DNA from: Chlorokybus atmophyticus
Taxonomy: Eukaryota > Streptophyta > Chlorokybophyceae > Chlorokybales > Chlorokybaceae
Length of the DNA stretch: 45,038 bases
Direction of reading: 5' to 3'
Assembly (NCBI GenBank): GCA_009103225.1
Contig: RHPI01002990.1
Coordinates: 836,247 to 881,284, forward strand
The notes beneath the pieces are model-generated. The model saw nothing but the letters and a program-made list of their open reading frames with translations, searched no databases and was not told the DNA's origin. This document shows, piece by piece, positions 37,557 to 45,038 of this stretch. Positions within the stretch are counted from its first letter, which is position 1. Every line of letters starts with the position of its first letter. Both the position numbers and the translations under genes were made by a program.

Positions 37557-38345
37557 CCCTCTGTCTCTATATGTATTGTATGTGTGGATGTATGTGCGGA
37601 GGTGACCCTTGGTTTGTTGATTACTTACTGTTCTCTTTCTTGCTGGCTTCGGTTCCTGATCTACTTTTCTGTGATTGAGCTCTTTTTAACTCGTTCCCAT
37701 GCTGAATTTTCTCGCCAGTCCCATCACTCACGGGTACTGTTTTCCCAGTCACTGAAAAAACATGGGGGTGTTGCAGATGCAACTGTGCAGCACAGGCGCG
37801 TGGCGTATGTCACAGGGCGCAGTCACTCTTGTCTAATGCACATGGCTACCTTTGCGTTGTTAAGTTGGTAACAGCCATACAGCCTGTGTGAATGACGCGG
37901 CCATGACTCAGGAGCAGGCATTACCGCAGCCTGCGCGTGCAGAGCACAGTGACTGTACAGGTTGGTGTGGTGGTAGCTATGCATACAGCAGGGCAGAGAG
38001 GTGGCAGGGTGTACTGTACCAACAATGCGGAACGGAAATGCACACGCATAGTGGCATGCACCGTCAGCAGTGCGTATTGTGCTACAACGAGACTGTGTGA
38101 GTGTGCGAGTGAGCCAGGGTGAGAGAAAGTTGAGAAAGAGGTTTGTGCTGGTATCATGCCCTCACCCAGGGCACACAGGATGAACTCTCAACAGGTGCAC
38201 AGCTACGCTGAGATGAGCATGGGCGAGATGAAGGTATGACTGGGTAAAGCGTGTTGCTTTTTGCGGCACTGGGCGCTTGTGACACCATCTAATACACATG
38301 GCCACTTTGAGACATGTGCACATGCGCACGCACGCGCACACACAG
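37557..38345. other. Region upstream of the SnoaL-like gene
   Basis: No domain seen. A segment at 38157-38235 reads MPSPRAHRMNSQQVHSYAEMSMGEMK before a GTATGA donor and looks like a first exon. However, its phase (0) does not fit the acceptor at 38345, which needs two carried bases, so it is not joined here. Confidence 0.4.
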
Positions 38346-39101
38346 GCGGAGGCACACCCCGGACAACAGGCGCGACTACATGATGGTGTGGGCCGGCACC
38401 CGCAGTGTCAAGGACCTCGATCGCCTCCTCTCTGACGACTACATCGGTAGGTGTGGTCTATATGTTGTGTCAAGACTTTTGTACGCAGAAACTGCTCAAC
38501 TTCTGTGTATGTGTGTTTGCTGCGCAGCGATTCACCCTTTGGCTCCCAAAGATGAGCCCATCGAGGGCCGCAAAGCCCTGCAGGACTTTCATCAAGAGTT
38601 ACACAATGTCTTGCAGCCCTTCAACAAATCGTGAGAGCAACACCATCATCTCCTCATCATACGCACGCACACGTGCATGTGCACACATGTTTATGTGTGC
38701 ACATGCGCAGGTATGAGATGATGGAGGGTCCCATGTCCAACGAGTGCATGTTCGGGTGGACGGTGCGCAGGAAGATGATGAACGACTTCCGCGATAGCAA
38801 GGCTTCCAAGGACTGGGTGACCATCTCTGGCTGCGAAAAGCATACATTCAATGACCAAGTAAGGCTGGCATGATGAACAATACATGCATACATGCATCAA
38901 CAGGCACGCACACGTGCTCATGCGCGTATGCGTGCAAGCATGCACACATGCACATACACAGGGGGAGATATGTCGCTCGGAGGTCTGCTATGACGGGGAT
39001 TACCTGCTGAAGCTGAGATGGAGGGCAAGGTCAAGCACCCCACATACTTTGATGACGAACGCGAGCGCGGGCACGGGGGTTTCTTCAGCAACATAATCTG
39101 A
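38346..39101 (+). CDS. SnoaL/NTF2-like fold protein, 3' frame disrupted
   Basis: Exons 38346-38446, 38528-38630, 38711-38858 and 38962 onward join in phase. The product starts near RRDYMMVWAGTRSVKDLDRLLSDDYI, then has AIHPLAPKDEPIEGRKALQDF, a long FGWTVRRKMMNDF segment, and EVCYDGDYLL. The helix, DDYI, GRKAL and late acidic strands resemble SnoaL-like proteins (NTF2 fold), a family of small cyclases, isomerases and uncharacterised stress proteins. In the last exon the running frame ends at TAA 39094-39096 with an atypical tail. The next frame, open from about 39004 to TGA 39099-39101, reads AEAEMEGKVKHPTYFDDERE... and has much more coding-like third positions. A one-base deletion or sequencing error near CTGCTGAAG (about 39004-39012) would explain this. 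The 5' end is unresolved. Introns are CA/TG repeats. Confidence 0.65.
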
Positions 39102-40812
<1,711 letters not shown>

Positions 40813-40813
40813 N

Positions 40814-41530
40814 GGCTCCTATACTACTATACTGGCCAATGACGGCATCTCTGAAACTCACAGCAACTTCAGGGCCTTGGGTGTGCAGAACAAGATGCAT
40901 TGAGTTGCCATAATGATGGTACGCTGTGAGGTTGTTGACGGTGCTGCTTTAGTGTCAACAGCAGTGCGAATGAGCTTCAAGAGAGCCCAACACACTACAA
41001 CATGCATCACCATATGTGACTAGTTCGGTTTGGTGGTTGGTTCAACCAAGTACGACGCTGCTTGAGAAAACCCATACATGCAGGTGCTTCAAACCGCCTC
41101 AAGAAAGTGAAGAGAACCACATGTATGAGAGTCCTTACCACCAAGGTTTGCTTTGACTATGGAGTTGCAGCTGCATGATGTCAATGGACTATGCATGATG
41201 CGTTGAGCGTGCAAGAAGCGAACCTGCGAAAGGAGATTGAAGGCCCCAGGGTACTGAGTTTCTGAGTTTTTGTTGTTTTGTTTTTGCTCGTGTGCTTGTC
41301 AGGGAGACTAAGTCATGATGATGGCCCAGCAGCGTGGGCAGCATACCAATGTGTGGTCTACCCTGACCAGGCAGGAGGAGGCCTTGTGCTTTGCGGTCCT
41401 GCTGGGCCATCATGTTACTGAGGTCACCAGAGACAATGTCTCAGCAGAGAGCTGGGGAGAGAAGGGCCTCAGCTCTCAGCTCTCTGTCATTCAGTGTGTT
41501 GGCGACGGTGGTTGGCAGCGCCAGGGCTCA
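40814..41530. other. No gene recognised; contains an inverted repeat
   Basis: Apart from the hairpin at 41318-41413, nothing is supported. The open frame at 41315-41593 simply reads through the hairpin. Confidence 0.45.
41318..41413. repeat. Perfect 15-bp inverted repeat with 66-nt loop
   Basis: ATGATGGCCCAGCAG (41318-41332) is repeated as its exact reverse complement at 41399-41413. The arms could pair in RNA or DNA. It could be a small inverted-repeat element, a hairpin RNA precursor or chance; the loop shows no further pairing that I could trace. Confidence 0.75.
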
Positions 41531-42595
41531 ACAATAAAGAGCCTTGGTAAATCAGGGTCTTTTTTTCTTCAAGGCTCCAAGACGAGAACATGAGAGGTCA
41601 ATAACATGCAGCAAGCGCTGGTTCAAACGGGGCAGGAGGCGGGGACCTCAGCAGCAGGGCCGGCGGCGTGGGCGTGGGCGTGAGCGTGGGCAATTTCATC
41701 ACGGACACATCTCCTCGCTTCGTCTTGAAAGACAGTGCAGCCGGCGGCTGAACCCCTAGCCCATCCCAGATGAACAATGCTACACCTCCTCCACCCCCTC
41801 CTCCTCGTCCTTCTCTCACAGACAGAGCAGCAGTGCTGCACCCCCTTCCGCTCCGTCCCGTTTGGCATAAGCTCGTGCTGAAGACACTCAATGGGCCGCT
41901 GTACTAGCTGCTGCGTTACCATGCGTTCGTGCACGGTCTTAAAGGGAGCAAATCTGGAAGGAGGAGCAGGTCACCGGAAAAGAAGAAGAGGCATGACAAG
42001 AGTAAGTTCAAGATCCGAAATTTGTTCACAGACGTCCCACCAGCCATGTGGTGTGTGGCAATTTCATCATCACAGTGGCACTCGTGGGGGTGGTCCCAAG
42101 AAAGTAAGCTGTACTGGCACATCATACTCCCCCGTTCTTGCTCTAGGGTTTATGTTTGGCTGATCGCTGATCTTCGTGTGAAATGCTTGCAGCACGGTTC
42201 AATTGACTATACCGTTGTCCACGCTACTAGCGACAACCACCTGATGCAGAAAATGATAGAACACAAAGAAACACTGGCTTATAGTGTTAGTGTGCTTGTG
42301 CGTGTGCGTGTACGCGTATGTGTGGGTACAGTAATTGTAGTGGCTGATTTGAGCTGGACTTTGCTGGTGGTCGTGAGAGAAGGCAAGGCTCGGCTGTGTC
42401 ACGGTGCTGTGCGAGGCCCATTGTCAAGAAGCTGTGCCTCGCAACAGACACTTCTTCCAGTTGTGCGCACGCACGCACACACGCGCTCACACCAAGTTGA
42501 GCAGCAACATACACTGTCTTCACACATGTCCCAGTTGGCAGCTCGGGGTCAGTGTCTTTTACCCTATGCCCAATGCCCACCACATGAGTACATGT
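41531..42595 (+). repeat. Composite repeat unit 1 (proline-rich block plus CA-tailed block)
   Basis: The unit begins with ACAATAAAGAGCCTT, then GGCAGGAGGCGGGGACCT (41631), a stretch coding for Pro strings on the plus strand, and GTGCTGAAGACACTCAATGGGCC (41875-41897). About 430 nt later comes the CA-tailed block from about 42330 (GGTGGTCGTGAG...) through CACGCACGCACACAC to about 42595. In between, plus-strand 41935-42000 reads KGSKSGRRSRSPEKKKRHDK before a GTAAGT donor, like a basic RS-type exon. The same order of blocks occurs in units 2 and 3. This may be a transposable element or a tandemly duplicated gene; no terminal repeats were found. Confidence 0.6.
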
Positions 42596-42730
42596 GCAGC
42601 TTGTAGAGATCGCAGAACGATTGTCATTGGCATTGTCGTTGATGTTGCGTCGGTTGTGTTACTTGTTATTGTTGTTGGCACATGTATGTTTATAGTGGTA
42701 ACAGGACCTGTGGCTTATGCTTGCACCCAC

Positions 42731-42757
42731 GAGAGAGAAAGAGAGAGAGAGAGAGAC
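42731..42757. repeat. GA microsatellite
   Basis: A short (GA)n tract with one AAA interruption, the purine-strand equivalent of the much longer CT arrays. Confidence 0.9.
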
Positions 42758-43129
42758 ACCTACTCTAACCGGCCGCCAATTCAGTGAAAGGCTTGACACG
42801 CAGTCTACAATATAAATAAATGTGTATACAGTCCGTTGCTTGAGGTCATCTTGATGGCGGAGCGACGCATGCGCAGCAACTTTAGAACCAAGCGTGACTA
42901 CACGCTTATCACAGGCAATGCACACCAACATCATGGTTGTCAGTGGTGATAGGGCATGCGTACAAGAGATGCGAGGTAGAACTCGGACATGGAAATCTAG
43001 GTGCACATGTTATGCCAACACCACCACAATCACTCACCAACTTGACCAACGGGCTAAGGCATGCGCTTGCATGCTATCCACCAACTACCCGTTACCTTAA
43101 CACTGCCCTCTGTTAAACATGCATGCATG

Positions 43130-44010
43130 CATAGTGGCAGTCACCTGCACCACCGTCTGGTCAGAGTGGACCGGTGTAAAATCAGTGTTGATCTTGTTGG
43201 GATTGTTGTGTGCCCGCGTGCGTACACAACTTTCATAATGTCCGTTGCAAGGCATAGCGTATTAACAACGGGTCCCACAAAACACCACGACACGCAGCCG
43301 TGCCTTACGTAACCCAGCAGCACAATTACCTGCTTAAAACCACAATCACTCTACTCACACATACGCACGCACACTCTAAGCGTTTGTTCGGCCGATGTCA
43401 ACGTTAGCAAATAGCTGCAGCTGGGTTTGTCCAGAGTTGCCGCAAGTGCGTTCACAAAAGCATCACCAAGCAAACCATGCTGCAAGCAATTACGCAGATA
43501 AGCCAACCCAAATACAAGCAATAAAACAAGGATGGGGCGAATGAGACGCAAATCTATAGTTCATCTCCTGAGGGCCACGCCTTGTGTTCCACGACCACTA
43601 AGATGTTACCATCATGGCCCAAGTTGGTAAAACTGTTTTGAACAGCTACTGAATCCAACTATGTCATGCCTTTTCTCTCCCTGTGACTGGATCTCTCACA
43701 TTGTCTAGCTTTTCTAAAAGAGTGGCTGAAGATTCTAGTGGACGCATGGTAACACATCAGCCAGCACAGTGGCCCAATGGCGATCTTCAGCACGAGCTTC
43801 TACAAAAAGGACGAAGGGGAGGGGGTGTAGCACTGCTTTCTCTGTGAGGACGAGGAGGAGGGGGCGGAGGAGGAGAAGGCGGTGTAGCACTAATTATCGG
43901 GGATGGGGAATCAGCTGCCTGTTGCCCTTGCACGATCAAGCGAGAAAACGTGTCCGTCGAACGCGCCCGCCCACGCCACCCCTGCCGCCGCCCCTCCAAG
44001 GTCCCCACTC
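43130..44010 (-). repeat. Composite repeat unit 2, inverted
   Basis: Read on the minus strand, the unit starts with GGGGACCTTGG near 44007 and passes a block coding LIVQGQQAADS then Pro strings and RPHRESSATPPP. It ends its first half with GTGCTGAAGATCGCCATTGGGCC (43793-43771). The CA-tailed block follows at about 43320-43200 (AAGGCACGGCTGCGTGTCGTGG...). Its head faces the head of unit 3 across about 80 nt. Confidence 0.55.
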
Positions 44011-44016
44011 CGACGA

Positions 44017-44870
44017 ACAATAAAGGCCCTTCGACTGAAAGGCTGTGTGCCAATAAACAAATGAACATATAGCAGGCTTGTCTAAACAAGCCAGGAGGCG
44101 GGGACCTTAGCTGGGGCGATGGCAGGGGCGTGGGTGCGCGGGTGTTGGGTATTGCTGGGAATGAGGTAGGAGGGAGGAGGGGTTAACGCATGTAGGCAAG
44201 GGTTTCAGAGGTTGAGTAAGTAAAGCCAGGGCACGGGGGGGCATTGTGTGCGCATGTAGGTCCACCGCGCCACACTAGCATGGCTGATGAGCACAGATCT
44301 CCTCTTCCTTTGATCTTGCAAGGGCAAGCGGTTGCAGCTGACAGCCTAGCGCACATTAGTGCACCTCCTCCTCCGCCTCCTCCTCCCCCTCGACCTATTT
44401 GCAGACAGACCAGTGCTGCACCCCCTCCTATTCCTTTTTGGAAGGAGCTCTTGCTGAAGACACTCAACGGGCCAGCGGTTACCTTGGGTTCAGGATAGGC
44501 TAGAAGCTATGTCGTTTATTTCAAAAAGACCTCGAATGAACCCGTCACCATAGAGGCATGGAAAGAGGCATTGACTAGATTTGTTGAAATTGCGTTGAGT
44601 AAATGCGGTCGCTGTTTTGAACTAGCAGTTGTTGTGCTTTGGTGGTCGTTAGGGAAGGCACCGCTGCGCGCGTCACAGTGCATCAAGAGGCCTGTTGTGT
44701 GAGACGCTGCGCCTTGCAATACACATTGTTGCACACGCATGCACACACGCTTGCACGCGCACACCAGATTCCAACATGGTGTTCACATGAACTGTTGTTG
44801 CAAGAACCAGCTGACAGCTTGGGCCAGTGTCTCACAAGGCACGCATGCCCGCCAACCACCAGCCATGATG
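44017..44870 (+). repeat. Composite repeat unit 3
   Basis: This copy has the upstream ACAATAAAGGCCCTT (44017), CCAGGAGGCGGGGACCTT (44091-44108), and an open frame from ATG 44280. That frame reads MADEHRSPLPLILQGQAVAAD, then Pro strings, SAAPPPIPFWKELLLKTLNG, and stops at 44498. The CA-tailed block follows at about 44620-44870. Unit 2 shares the frame around QGQxxAADS and SAxPPP, so the pieces may be diverged exons of a real protein. I do not recognise the protein. Confidence 0.55.
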
Positions 44871-45038
44871 TTGGAGTGAATTGCCTGTGATGATGTGTGT
44901 ACAGAAAATGCAATCGGGGTATGTATTCACACCTTGTTTCAAGGTTGGTATGCATGCATTGTTTGCACCGTGATTAGCAGAGCAACCTACTGTGTACACA
45001 TTGAGGATTCTCTGTTGCATACTCGTCGCAACATCCCC
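44871..45038. other. Window end, nothing recognised
   Basis: The last bases show no exon, RNA gene or repeat that I can support. Confidence 0.5.

Overview
The window looks like nuclear DNA of an intron-rich eukaryote, most likely a green alga (inference). Every recognisable gene is split by short introns that mostly run GT...(T)GCAG. The genes are eukaryotic housekeeping and regulatory families, GC content is moderate, coding exons are richer in G/C at third positions than the introns, and TGCATGCA-type words are common between exons. There is no operon, phage, plasmid, CRISPR or bacterial signal.

Layout. 1-2367: no gene recognised. 2368-4003 (+): single-RRM RNA-binding protein of the RBM24/RBM38 kind. 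5264-10643 (+): 17-exon SERAC1-like mitochondrial serine esterase with a long ARM-type N-terminal region. 11225-12594 (-): five-exon gene of unknown function. 13664-16200 (+): DP, the dimerisation partner of E2F. 16900-18466 (-): C2orf69/UPF0565-type hydrolase-fold protein. About 18950-19159 (-): exon encoding a small, membrane-like peptide. 19339-22198 (+): HExxPGHH (DUF885-type) putative metallohydrolase. 22789-23199 (-): reverse-transcriptase-like retroelement remnant. 23948-25825 (-): SET-domain methyltransferase of the Rubisco-LSMT/SETD type, head to head with UTP6 at 26027-29060 (+), the U3 snoRNP/SSU processome subunit. 31365-35596 (+): 19-exon coiled-coil protein that I do not recognise. 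36020-37555 and 39679-40812: two (CT)n arrays of 1.5 and 1.1 kb, each ending in a single N. Between them, 38346-39101 (+), lies a SnoaL/NTF2-like gene whose 3' reading frame is probably shifted. 41.5-44.9 kb: three copies of a composite repeat, a proline-rich block followed by a block with a CA-rich tail, arranged +, -, +.

The genes are independent units and not a pathway. Exon chains were joined by hand. In the RBM, SERAC1, DP, C2orf69, DUF885, SET, UTP6 and coiled-coil models each chain sums to a multiple of three and keeps phase at every junction. Two introns, in DP and UTP6, only work with GC donors. An E2F-consensus site lies upstream of DP. I found no convincing new multi-gene system. 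The best unexplained structures are the composite repeat family, the possible frameshift in the SnoaL-like gene, and the two unrecognised genes.
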